Part shown: positions 22,760-30,739 of the stretch, piece after piece
Numbering within the stretch: position 1 is the first letter of the stretch
How the letters are laid out: every line of letters begins with the position of its first letter
Assembly: GCA_002337005.1 (NCBI GenBank)
Contig: DDFD01000011.1
Location: 1-36,679 of the forward strand
Direction: 5' to 3'
DNA: 36,679 nucleotides
From: Flavobacteriales bacterium UBA1937
GTDB taxonomy: Bacteria > Bacteroidota > Bacteroidia > Flavobacteriales > Weeksellaceae
Notes under the pieces: generated by a model
Databases searched by the model: none
What the model was told of the DNA's origin: nothing
Seen by the model: only the letters and a program-made list of their open reading frames with translations
Translations under genes and position numbers: made by a program

Positions 22760-24187
22760 ATGAAAGCAATTTATTCAATATTAGTTTTAATATTATTTTC
22801 AAATTTTTCATTGGCTCAAAAACCAAACGAAAGCATCTGCGAAGAAAACATTCCAATTGTAGGAGTTCAAAAAAATCTTTCTGATGATGAGCTTTTAGAA
22901 TTGGTTCAAAGACAGACTTTTAGATTTTTTTGGCATTACGGACATCCGAAAAGCGGATTAGCTAGAGAAAGAAGCAACACTGTAAAAGCCGATTATTATT
23001 GGGATTACATCAACGAAGCCGAAAATGTACCGAATTTGAGCAAAAAAACGTTCGGCGAAGAAGCTTGTGCTATTGGTGGAACTGGTTTCGGGATTTTATC
23101 CACGGTAATTGCTGTAGAAAGAAAGTGGATTTCTAGAGAAGCCGCCGTAAATCGATTGATAAAAATTGTAGATTTCTTAAATACTGCTGATAGTTTTCAC
23201 GGTGCATATCCTCATTTTATGAATGGCGAAACTGGCAAAACCATACCTTTTGGCAGAAAAGATGACGGTGCAGATTTGGTAGAAACTTCCTATCTTTTTA
23301 TGGGACTTCTTACCGCTAAAGAATATTTTAATAACAATTCAGAGAAAGAAAAATATCTCAGAAACCGCATCGAAGGAATGTGGAACGATTGCGAATGGAA
23401 TTGGTTTACCAATCATTCTGATATTTTGTATTGGCATTGGTCTCCAGAAAACGATTTCGGTATGAATTTCCCAATTTGGGGTTATGATGAAGCGTTGATT
23501 ACCTACATTATGGCAGCTTCTTCTCCATATTTTCCCATTGATAAAAAGGTTTACGACAATACTTGGGTTAAAAGCAATGGCTGGAAAAACGGAAAATCTT
23601 ATTTTGGTATCAAATTACCTCTCGGAAATTACGAAATGGGCGGTCCGTTATTTTTTGAACAATACACTTTTATGGGAATTAATCCCAATGGTTTAACCGA
23701 TGAATACGGCACAAATTACCAAGAACAAGTTACCAACCACACCTTAATTAACCGACAATATTGCATCGAAAATCCTAAAAAATTCAAAGGTTATTCTGCA
23801 AAAAATTGGGGATTAACAGCAGGAGATAGTTATAAAGGTTACGTTGCACATTGTCCGCAAGATGATCGTGGCGTTATTCAACCAACTGCGGCGCTTTCTT
23901 CTATGCCTTTTACACCGAAATTTTCGATGGAAGCACTTAGATATTTCTATGAAGAGCGAGGCAAAGATTTATGGACAGATTATGGTTTTGTAGATGGTTT
24001 TAGCGATGAACATAATTGGGTGGCAAACTCACATTTGGCAATAGATCAAGGTCCTATAATTGTGATGATTGAGAATTACAGAACTCAATTGATTTGGAAT
24101 TTATTTATGAAAATTCCTGATGTTCAACAAGGTTTACTAAAACTAGGATTTTTAACAAAAACTCATTCAAGAAATGAAAAAAAATAA
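22760..24187 (+). CDS. Exported glycoamylase-domain protein, GH144-like (putative endo-beta-1,2-glucanase)
   Basis: A 475-aa protein with a signal peptide (about 1-19, ending SLAQ). The rest resembles the glycoamylase (PF10091) (alpha/alpha)6 domain: QRQTFRFFWHYGHP near residue 50, GGTGFGILSTVIAVER near 110, GAYPHFMNGETG near 150, DGADLVETSYLFMGLL near 172, WNWFTNHSDILYWHW near 213, and GPIIVMIENYRTQLIWNLF near the C-terminus. Characterised Bacteroidota members with this architecture are family GH144 beta-1,2-glucanases; older annotations say putative glucoamylase. Substrate is inferred from family only. It leads an operon with a plug-motif protein, a phosphodiesterase and a methyltransferase, and it ends without a type IX secretion tail. 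Confidence 0.82.
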   Translation: MKAIYSILVLILFSNFSLAQKPNESICEENIPIVGVQKNLSDDELLELVQRQTFRFFWHYGHPKSGLARERSNTVKADYYWDYINEAENVPNLSKKTFGEEACAIGGTGFGILSTVIAVERKWISREAAVNRLIKIVDFLNTADSFHGAYPHFMNGETGKTIPFGRKDDGADLVETSYLFMGLLTAKEYFNNNSEKEKYLRNRIEGMWNDCEWNWFTNHSDILYWHWSPENDFGMNFPIWGYDEALITYIMAASSPYFPIDKKVYDNTWVKSNGWKNGKSYFGIKLPLGNYEMGGPLFFEQYTFMGINPNGLTDEYGTNYQEQVTNHTLINRQYCIENPKKFKGYSAKNWGLTAGDSYKGYVAHCPQDDRGVIQPTAALSSMPFTPKFSMEALRYFYEERGKDLWTDYGFVDGFSDEHNWVANSHLAIDQGPIIVMIENYRTQLIWNLFMKIPDVQQGLLKLGFLTKTHSRNEKK

Positions 24188-24214
24188 AGTATTAATTAAA
24201 TAAAAAAACTAATA

Positions 24215-24967
24215 ATGAAACATTTAATAATAATTTTAGCATTATTTTCAATTCTAAAAATCAATGCTCAAACAAAAGATACAATAAAACTTTCCGATTT
24301 TAAACTTTGTGAACTCACATTAGATGAATTAAAGAAAAATGCGCCAGATTTAAAACAAGTAAAAGTAGTAGAAATGAATCTTTGCGCTGATGGTTTCGTT
24401 CAAGATTCGAGATTTGAAAATAGAATAGGATATGAAACTAAAATATATCCAGGGGTGATTTTTCAAAATTATCAATCTGACATTAATGTAATTGCAAAAA
24501 TACATTTAACTAAAGATTTTAAAGGGTTTTTACCAGACGGAAACTATGTGGATTTGAGTACTTTAAAAGCAATTGATGTTCTTAAAAAATATGATAATTT
24601 AAAAACTTGGACTTCGAGAGGTTGTTCTGATTATTGGGGAATTAATAAACAAGAATCATTATTTTTTTATGTGAAAATCAACAAAAAAAAGCAGCCGCAA
24701 TATCCTATTGATTTAGAATATTATTCTGCGCAAAAAGTTGAAGGAATTGATATTTTAGCAGATTGTTATAAAGTTTTTGAAAAAAATAAAGAAAATAAAA
24801 AGCCTTTATTTATTGTAGAAGGAAAAGAAGCAACTGAAGAATACTTAAATAGTATTAAACCTGAAGATGTAGAATCAATCAACGTTTTGAAAGACAAAAG
24901 TGCTATTGAAAAATATGGCGATAAAGGTAAAAATGGGGTGATTGAAATATTTCTTAAGAAAAAATAA
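24215..24967 (+). CDS. Exported protein with an orphan TonB-receptor plug-like motif
   Basis: A 250-aa protein with a signal peptide (about 1-18, KINAQ). The central region is not recognised. The C-terminal 55 residues (about 197-250) read FIVEGKEATEE, then DVESINVLKDKSAIEKYG, then GKNGVIEIFLKK. This is the signature found in the plug of SusC/TonB-dependent receptors (IDG, IESIEVLKDASA, YGSRGANGVI) and at the end of some M56-type proteins. No beta-barrel follows, and the ORF is complete, so this is a natural stand-alone use of the motif rather than a truncation. It is translated 5 bases before the phosphodiesterase start, within the glycoamylase operon. Confidence 0.75.
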   Translation: MKHLIIILALFSILKINAQTKDTIKLSDFKLCELTLDELKKNAPDLKQVKVVEMNLCADGFVQDSRFENRIGYETKIYPGVIFQNYQSDINVIAKIHLTKDFKGFLPDGNYVDLSTLKAIDVLKKYDNLKTWTSRGCSDYWGINKQESLFFYVKINKKKQPQYPIDLEYYSAQKVEGIDILADCYKVFEKNKENKKPLFIVEGKEATEEYLNSIKPEDVESINVLKDKSAIEKYGDKGKNGVIEIFLKKK

Positions 24968-24972
24968 AAACA

Positions 24973-26196
24973 ATGAAATTCAAATTTGTCTTTATCTTTT
25001 TATTGATTTTCGGGTTTTCTTTTGCTCAAAAACAAAGAAAAGTAGTCTTCGTCATTGCAGACGGAATTCCTTATGATCAAATTCTAACTCACAAAATGCC
25101 TAATTTACAGAAATTAGCAAAATCAGGTGGAATTTTTGAAGCTTACGTTGGTGGCGAAAAAAATGGTTACACCGAAACTCCTACCATTTCGGCAGTTGGT
25201 TATAATTCTTTATTAACGGGAACTTGGGCGAATAAACACAATGTTTGGGACAATGATATTAAAGAACCCAATCATAATTATTGGAATGTTTTCCGATTTT
25301 TTAAAACCCAATTTCCAGAAAAGAAAATAGGAATTTTTTCTACTTGGGAAGACAATAGAACCAAGTTAATCGGACAAAATTATGCAGAAGCAGGAAATTT
25401 AAAACCTGATTTTATTTTTGATGGTTATGAAAAAGACGAAAAAACTTTTCCTCACGATGAAAAAGGACATTTTTACAATAAAATAGATGATTTTGTGATG
25501 GGAAAAGCAGTAGAAACCATCAAAAAATCTGCGCCAGATTTGTCGTGGATTTATTTGGAATATACCGATGAAATGGGGCATCAATTCGGTGATGGAAAAG
25601 AATTTGACCACGCTCTTGACGAACTTGACAAAAGAATAGGGAAGTTAGACGAAACTATAAAATTTCGGGAGAAAAATTTCAATGAAGAATGGCTCGTAAT
25701 TATTACGACAGATCACGGAAGAGATATTAAAGGCTATCATCACGGAAGCCAAACCAACAGAGAACGAAATACTTGGATTGCCACAAATTTTTCGGAAATG
25801 AATACATATTTCCGAGTTCAACAACCAGCAATTATAGATATTACGCCGACAATTTTACGATTTTTAGACGTGGAAATTCCTCAAGAAAAACAATTTGAAA
25901 TCGATGGAATTCCTTTGATTGGAAAAGTTTCTGCCATAGATTTGAATGCTAAATTAAAAGACAATCAATTAGAAATTTTTTGGATTCCGATAGAACGAAT
26001 TGGCTTTGCAAATATCTATATTTCAACGACTAACAATTTCAAAAACGGAGGAAAAGACGAATATCAATTGGTGAAAAAAATTCCAGTTGATGATTGGCAC
26101 ACTACGATTGATGTTTCTAAAATGCCTTCCAATTTTTATAAAATTGTGTTAGAAATGCCTTATAACATGATAAATCGTTGGATTTTTGTGAAATAA
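24973..26196 (+). CDS. Exported alkaline-phosphatase-superfamily phosphodiesterase/nucleotide pyrophosphatase-like
   Basis: A 407-aa protein with a signal peptide (about 1-18, GFSFAQ). The metal site begins with VFVIADGIPYD (Asp near residue 28). The nucleophile region is ETPTISAVGYNSLLTG (Thr near 73, in place of the Ser/Thr of the superfamily). Further ligands lie in EYTDEMGHQFGDG (Asp and His), ITTDHGRD (Asp-His) and GYHHGSQ (His). The C-terminal 90 residues look like a small beta domain. It is closest to the type I phosphodiesterase/NPP branch. Substrate is unknown; in this operon a phosphodiester decoration on glucan is one possibility (inference). Confidence 0.85.
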   Translation: MKFKFVFIFLLIFGFSFAQKQRKVVFVIADGIPYDQILTHKMPNLQKLAKSGGIFEAYVGGEKNGYTETPTISAVGYNSLLTGTWANKHNVWDNDIKEPNHNYWNVFRFFKTQFPEKKIGIFSTWEDNRTKLIGQNYAEAGNLKPDFIFDGYEKDEKTFPHDEKGHFYNKIDDFVMGKAVETIKKSAPDLSWIYLEYTDEMGHQFGDGKEFDHALDELDKRIGKLDETIKFREKNFNEEWLVIITTDHGRDIKGYHHGSQTNRERNTWIATNFSEMNTYFRVQQPAIIDITPTILRFLDVEIPQEKQFEIDGIPLIGKVSAIDLNAKLKDNQLEIFWIPIERIGFANIYISTTNNFKNGGKDEYQLVKKIPVDDWHTTIDVSKMPSNFYKIVLEMPYNMINRWIFVK

Positions 26197-26220
26197 TTTA
26201 CTTAATTTCGCTTTCTGAAA

Positions 26221-26985
26221 ATGAAAAAGCTAGCAAAATTTTTACTCAACAAAATACCAAGACCAATGCTTATTAATCTAAGCATTTTTCTTCGTCCACT
26301 CATTTATCAATTTTTTAAAGGAAATAACTTCACCGATCCAATTGACGGAAAATCTTACCGAAAATTTCTTCCTTACGGTTACGGAAAACAACGTGAAAAT
26401 GCACTTTCACCAGGAACGTTGAGTTTAGAACGTCACCGTCAAATGTGGCTTTATTTGCAATACGAAACCGATTTTTTTACCAAAAATTACAAAGTTCTAC
26501 ACATCGCTCCAGAACAAGAATTTTTACGAAAATTCAAAAAAATGAAAAACTTAGATTATACTTCTGCAGATTTGTTTTCGCCAATTGTAGATGTAAAAGC
26601 CGATATTTTGAATTTGCCTTTTGAAAGTGAAAGTTTTGATGTAGTAATTTGCAATCACGTTCTAGAACATATAGAAGATGATAGAAAAGCGATGAGCGAA
26701 TTGTACAGAGTGATGAAAAAAGGAGGTTGGGGAATTTTGCAGGTTCCTATGAAAAATTCTCTAAAAAAAACCTACGAAGATTTTAGCATTACCGAGCCAA
26801 AAGAACGCCAAAAACATTTCGGGCAATATGACCACGTTCGTTGGTACGGAATGGATTATTTCGATAGATTAAAATCTGTAGGCTTCGATGCGGAAGCGAA
26901 TTTTTATTCTCAAAAATTTAGTGATGCAGATATCAAAAGATTTGGATTAAATAGAAATGAGATTTTGCCAGTCGTAAAGAAATAG
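26221..26985 (+). CDS. SAM-dependent methyltransferase (class I, Methyltransf_11-type)
   Basis: A 254-aa cytoplasmic protein with a Rossmann methyltransferase core from about residue 95: KVLHIAPEQEFLRKF (motif I, lacking the usual GxGxG), SADLFSP, then KADILNLPFESESFDVVICNHVLEH (split here as KADILNLPFESES and FDVVICNHVLEH) and YRVMKKGGWGILQVP. The N-terminal 60 residues are basic with a hydrophobic patch. It is the last gene of the operon, 24 bases after the phosphodiesterase. The substrate is unknown; the IAPE form of motif I is shared by a Bacteroidota subgroup often found with cell-envelope genes, which is weak evidence. Confidence 0.82.
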   Translation: MKKLAKFLLNKIPRPMLINLSIFLRPLIYQFFKGNNFTDPIDGKSYRKFLPYGYGKQRENALSPGTLSLERHRQMWLYLQYETDFFTKNYKVLHIAPEQEFLRKFKKMKNLDYTSADLFSPIVDVKADILNLPFESESFDVVICNHVLEHIEDDRKAMSELYRVMKKGGWGILQVPMKNSLKKTYEDFSITEPKERQKHFGQYDHVRWYGMDYFDRLKSVGFDAEANFYSQKFSDADIKRFGLNRNEILPVVKK

Positions 26986-27006
26986 TTTTTTTCAAAATAT
27001 AATTAT

Positions 27007-27034
27007 AAAAACAGCCCTAATTTAAGACTGTTTT
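27007..27034. terminator. Terminator between the methyltransferase and hydroxylase genes
   Basis: AAAACAG and CTGTTTT pair across a 14-base loop, partly extendable, with T-rich flanks. It lies between two convergent genes and may serve both. The stem is moderate. Confidence 0.5.
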
Positions 27035-27057
27035 ATATTTATCTGACTAAGATAATT

Positions 27058-28806
27058 TTAATTCCCTTTAATTAATTCTACACCATTAGAGATTAAATGA
27101 GCAATTTCTGGTCGGTTTATTTTTAATTTTTCTTGATAATCTTTCACTGAATTTTTAAGTGTAAAATCATTATTAATTACCGCTAATTCTAGAATTTCTA
27201 CAGAAAGTAACCAATCATATGGATGATTTTGTTTTATTTCATCAAAAATTTTATACAAATTTTCTATTGAATGATTATTTTCTCTAATTTCTCTTACTTT
27301 TTGATATAGTTTTTCTAAACTTTCTCTTTGGTCAGATTTTTTTTGCTTGATGGTTTTAGAAGACGGAACGTGACTAATTCTATCAAAACTATAAACATCT
27401 GCAGAGTCAGAAAATGCAGAAACAATTTCTTTTCCTACCGCCATATCATAAACGCCCCATTCTGGACGGAAAAGTACTGTTTCGCCGTGTGTTACTGTGC
27501 AATTTTTGAATTTAATTAATAAGATTTTCCCTTGAACGTTTCTTGTACCAGTTATAATTTCACCTGTTACTTTTATTCCTCCTTCAAATTCTAAAGTGGT
27601 GGTTTTACCTTCATAAATATCATAGGCTTTCAGGTCTTTCGGGCTCATATCTTCTATGGAAATATTGATTCCTTTTAGTTTTCCAATGGGTGAACCAAAT
27701 CCTTCTGAATGAATGTTTGTACTATGCCCAATTAATTCTTTTTCTCTGTAAGCAAGAGCAGTTTTGCCTGTAGTTTGTATATAAATTGGTTTGTTTTCTT
27801 GTTCTATGATATTAGTAAAAACACCAGAAATTTGTAATCCTGTAGAGAGTTCAATTGTTCCTAGAGCTTTAGATTTTACCAGTTTTTTAGCGCCAGCAAG
27901 TCCGCCAACTCTAAGTGCCATTGTATTGGCAAATTCTTCTAAAACCATACTGAGGTGTGCAAAATCTGGAGTTACAAATAATTGAGGTTGCGGTTTGGTA
28001 ATGTCAAAACTTTGATGAATGGCACTAAGATCATAAGGAATTTTCTTCACTTCATCTGTCATACACCATTCACTCTCACCGATGGAAGAGAGTAGTCCAG
28101 CCCCATAGATTTTAGGATTTTCCAACGTTCCTATTAATCCATATTCTACTGTCCACCAATGCAAATTTCTGATCAATGCCATTTCAGATGGTGTTCCCAT
28201 GTTATTTTGTAGAAACTCTACCTGTTTTTCTGCTTCACTTATCTTTTCTTGCGGTGTATCTTCGGCTTCTTTCAAAATAGAAAGCAATCTGATGGCTTCA
28301 TATAATTCATAATCTCTAGCAGACGAAATTGCTTTGCAACCAATTTCTCCGAAACGTCTCAGATATTCTGCATATTCAGGATTGGCAATAATAGGAGCAT
28401 GGCCAGCACCTTCGTGTATAATATCTGGAGCTGGCGTATATTCTATATGCTCTAATTGTCTGATGTCACAAGCAATTACCAAAACATTATACGCCTGAAA
28501 TTCCATGAATGCATTGGGAGGAATAAAACCATCTACCGCTACTGCAGCCCAACCAATTTCTTGCAAAATTCGGTTCATTCCGTACATATTGGGGATAGAT
28601 TCTATGCTAATTCCAGTTTTTTTGAGACCATCTAAATAAGAATTGTGAGCTACTTTAGATAGATAATCTACATTTTTACGCATCACATATCGCCAAACTG
28701 CTTGATTGATGGGCGTATAATCTTCATAGTTTTGAGGAATAATAAATTGCTTCAAATGTTCTGGCAATCTATCAATGTGCGGATTACTTTCGAAAGATGT
28801 TTTCAT
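27058..28806 (-). CDS. Aromatic amino acid hydroxylase (phenylalanine 4-monooxygenase-like) with long C-terminal extension
   Basis: A pterin-dependent, non-heme iron hydroxylase, probably converting phenylalanine to tyrosine. Of 582 aa, residues about 15-310 form the catalytic domain. The iron triad is H131 and H136 (IIHEGAGHAP) and E221 (HWWTVEYGL). Residues about 310-582 have no ACT domain and are unlike the short bacterial PheH; they contain two beta-like segments (LSTGLQISGVF, GGIKVTGEIITG) followed by a helical tail (about 470-582). The ATG at 28806 is chosen over a TTG one codon upstream. It lies 17 bases behind a PTPS gene and downstream of an SDR gene, which together could supply its tetrahydropterin. 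Tryptophan or tyrosine as substrate is not excluded. Confidence 0.9.
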   Translation of the reverse strand: MKTSFESNPHIDRLPEHLKQFIIPQNYEDYTPINQAVWRYVMRKNVDYLSKVAHNSYLDGLKKTGISIESIPNMYGMNRILQEIGWAAVAVDGFIPPNAFMEFQAYNVLVIACDIRQLEHIEYTPAPDIIHEGAGHAPIIANPEYAEYLRRFGEIGCKAISSARDYELYEAIRLLSILKEAEDTPQEKISEAEKQVEFLQNNMGTPSEMALIRNLHWWTVEYGLIGTLENPKIYGAGLLSSIGESEWCMTDEVKKIPYDLSAIHQSFDITKPQPQLFVTPDFAHLSMVLEEFANTMALRVGGLAGAKKLVKSKALGTIELSTGLQISGVFTNIIEQENKPIYIQTTGKTALAYREKELIGHSTNIHSEGFGSPIGKLKGINISIEDMSPKDLKAYDIYEGKTTTLEFEGGIKVTGEIITGTRNVQGKILLIKFKNCTVTHGETVLFRPEWGVYDMAVGKEIVSAFSDSADVYSFDRISHVPSSKTIKQKKSDQRESLEKLYQKVREIRENNHSIENLYKIFDEIKQNHPYDWLLSVEILELAVINNDFTLKNSVKDYQEKLKINRPEIAHLISNGVELIKGN

Positions 28807-28823
28807 CAATTTTTTATTTAAAT

Positions 28824-29231
28824 TTAATCTTGAACTTCGGCAATGTTATTTTCTGTTTCATAGAGCTTTACAGAAAGTTGATATTCACTTGGTAATTTAT
28901 TTTTTATAGTTTTAAAGATGAAAACGGCAATGTTTTCTACCGTAGGATTTAGATCTTTAAAAGCATCAATATCTAAATTCAAGTTTTTGTGATCTAGCAA
29001 TTCTATAATTTCTGTTCTGATGATTTGTTTTAAAATATTCAAATCAATTACATAACCAGTTTCTTCGGAAATGTTCCCTGAAATCGAAACGAACAACTCA
29101 TAATTATGTCCGTGGAAATTAGGATTGCTGCATTTCCCGAAAATTTCTACGTTTTTTTCATCAGCCCAATCTTTATGATACAATCGGTGTGCAGCATTGA
29201 AGGTTTCTCTTCTAGTAACTGTTACTTTCAT
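28824..29231 (-). CDS. 6-pyruvoyl-tetrahydropterin synthase (eukaryote-like PTPS)
   Basis: Converts dihydroneopterin triphosphate to 6-pyruvoyl-tetrahydropterin by triphosphate elimination. The 135-aa protein carries zinc ligands H15 (AAHRLYH), H40 and H42 (NFHGHNYEL), the catalytic C34 in GKCSNPNFHGH, the D80-H81 pair in LLDHKNLNLD, and the pterin-binding E126 in KLYETENNI. The C-x5-HGH spacing and the LDHKNL and YETxNNI motifs match animal PTPS, whereas QueD (queuosine pathway) has C-x3-HGH. With a pterin-dependent hydroxylase 17 bases downstream and an SDR upstream, tetrahydrobiopterin synthesis is the most likely role; QueD activity is the alternative. Confidence 0.88.
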   Translation of the reverse strand: MKVTVTRRETFNAAHRLYHKDWADEKNVEIFGKCSNPNFHGHNYELFVSISGNISEETGYVIDLNILKQIIRTEIIELLDHKNLNLDIDAFKDLNPTVENIAVFIFKTIKNKLPSEYQLSVKLYETENNIAEVQD

Positions 29232-29251
29232 AGATTTTTCTGAGTTTTTTA

Positions 29252-29950
29252 TTAAGGTGTACTAGCAGAAATGCTAAAAATTTTACCATTCATTAATCTT
29301 CCATATTTGGTGGCGAAATCTCCTACAAAAATGGCTATTTCTTCGGGATTTGTACTTGCTTTATAATCTGGAAAAGCCAGTTGAAGCATTTCTGTATTTA
29401 CAGCACCAAGACTTAAACAATTGCAATGGATGTTATATTCTTTCAGCTCTTCTGCCAAACATTCTGTAAGGTTGGCTAGAGCTGCTTTGCTAGAAGAATA
29501 AGCAGAAAGTCCCACAAATTTAGAAGACCTTTCTACACCGCCCATACTACCGATGTTTACAATATGTGGATTTTTACTTTTTCTAAGACTAGGAACAGTT
29601 AATTTTATCAATTTTACAACGGAAAAAAGATTGACTTCAAAAACAGATTTGAAATCTTCTTCTGTTAATTCCATAAAAGGTTTATTGATGAGCATTCCAG
29701 CATTATTGATTAGAACATCTATGCAAGATGCTTTTTGTATGGCTTGGTAGAAATCTGTAGATTCTAGATTTTTGGTAAGGTCACAATCAAAAATTTCTAC
29801 ATTCTGCGGATTAGCACATTCCCTTTTTAATAATTCTAATTGTTCTTTGTCTCTAGAAACTACAAAAAGATAATGCTCAGAGTTTGTACTGAGATATTTT
29901 ACAATTTCTCTGCCTATACCTTTGCTAGCACCTGTTACAATAATATTCAT
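29252..29950 (-). CDS. Short-chain dehydrogenase/reductase, possible sepiapterin reductase
   Basis: A 232-aa classical SDR. The nucleotide-binding motif is TGASKGIG (6-13), with VSRDK after the second strand suggesting NADPH. NNAG is at 82-85, and the catalytic residues are S135 (NIGSMGG), Y151 and K155 (YSSSK). It is the first gene of a minus-strand operon with PTPS (20-base gap) and the aromatic amino acid hydroxylase. In animals and in Chlorobium, sepiapterin reductase is an SDR that reduces the PTPS product to tetrahydrobiopterin, which is the role suggested by context. SDR sequence alone does not prove this; reduction of another carbonyl or of quinonoid dihydropterin is possible. A near-consensus -7 box (TATATTTA, 29980-29973) lies upstream. 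Confidence 0.8.
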   Translation of the reverse strand: MNIIVTGASKGIGREIVKYLSTNSEHYLFVVSRDKEQLELLKRECANPQNVEIFDCDLTKNLESTDFYQAIQKASCIDVLINNAGMLINKPFMELTEEDFKSVFEVNLFSVVKLIKLTVPSLRKSKNPHIVNIGSMGGVERSSKFVGLSAYSSSKAALANLTECLAEELKEYNIHCNCLSLGAVNTEMLQLAFPDYKASTNPEEIAIFVGDFATKYGRLMNGKIFSISASTP

Positions 29951-30059
29951 TTTAAGAAATATATGATTGGCTAAATATATATTTTTTTCTTAAAAGAATA
30001 AAATTCAGAAAAAAAATAAAAATTGATGTGTAGAAGCAGATATAAATTGAAAAACTATT

Positions 30060-30563
30060 TTAGTTCTTTACTAATTTACTTACAAAATAAGAACCATTTT
30101 TATATGCGGGATGTTGAATGTTATCAGATGAAATTACATTTAATCCTTTTAGAATTAGTGTATCTCCTTTCATAGAACATTTGAATTTTGCAATTCCATT
30201 CGTAAACATGGGGTTCATTGCAAATTCTGCTTTGGTAGTTAAGATAGAATCCTTCAGTTCAAAAATTCCTGTATTTACAATAGATTGATTGAATTTATCG
30301 AGTTTTAAACTGTCTGTCATTGCCCAACTTCTATTTTTTGAGACTTGAGTTGTCCAGCAAAAACTATAGTGTTTTTTATAAAAAAAAGCTTGACTTTCCT
30401 TCGGAAATACTTTGCTAGATGTTCCGTCTGGTTTTATGGTTTTTACTTCTACAATTCTCCAATTTCCTTCTACACTAAATTTTTTACTCTTCGTAAAGTT
30501 GAGTAATAGGAATATAAGAATAGCACTAAATGTCAAAAACAGTATGGTAAATTTATTTTTCAT
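30060..30563 (-). CDS. Exported or membrane-anchored lipocalin-like protein
   Basis: A 167-aa protein with an N-terminal hydrophobic helix (about 6-23), either a signal peptide or an anchor; no lipobox Cys follows. The remainder reads as a lipocalin-like beta barrel: GNWRIVEVKTIKPDG, then FYKKHYSFCW, later ELKDSILTTKAEF and MKGDTLILKG. Family members are widespread in Bacteroidota and mostly uncharacterised; binding of a small hydrophobic molecule is a guess. It is a single gene, divergent from era. Confidence 0.65.
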   Translation of the reverse strand: MKNKFTILFLTFSAILIFLLLNFTKSKKFSVEGNWRIVEVKTIKPDGTSSKVFPKESQAFFYKKHYSFCWTTQVSKNRSWAMTDSLKLDKFNQSIVNTGIFELKDSILTTKAEFAMNPMFTNGIAKFKCSMKGDTLILKGLNVISSDNIQHPAYKNGSYFVSKLVKN

Positions 30564-30697
30564 GAGCAGAACTTAATTAATGCTAATTTATTAAAAAATG
30601 CAATTATGATATCAAAGATTTTTTGAATAATATTTAGTTATTATCAATAATATAAAAATTGAAATTTTATAAATAATAATTCCAAATCTATTTTCCT

Positions 30698-30705
30698 TAC
30701 CTTTG
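30698..30705 (+). promoter_or_regulatory. -7 box of era
   Basis: TACCTTTG followed by GC matches TAnnTTTG, 34 bases upstream of the era start codon. No clean -33 is seen. Confidence 0.5.
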
Positions 30706-30739
30706 CAAGACTTTAAATCTTAAACTTTAAATAAGACAA

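Noticed and set aside
22760..24967. A polysaccharide utilisation locus with SusC/SusD
   Set aside because: There is a glycosidase and a plug-like motif, but no TonB-dependent receptor barrel, no SusD lipoprotein and no linked carbohydrate regulator in the operon.
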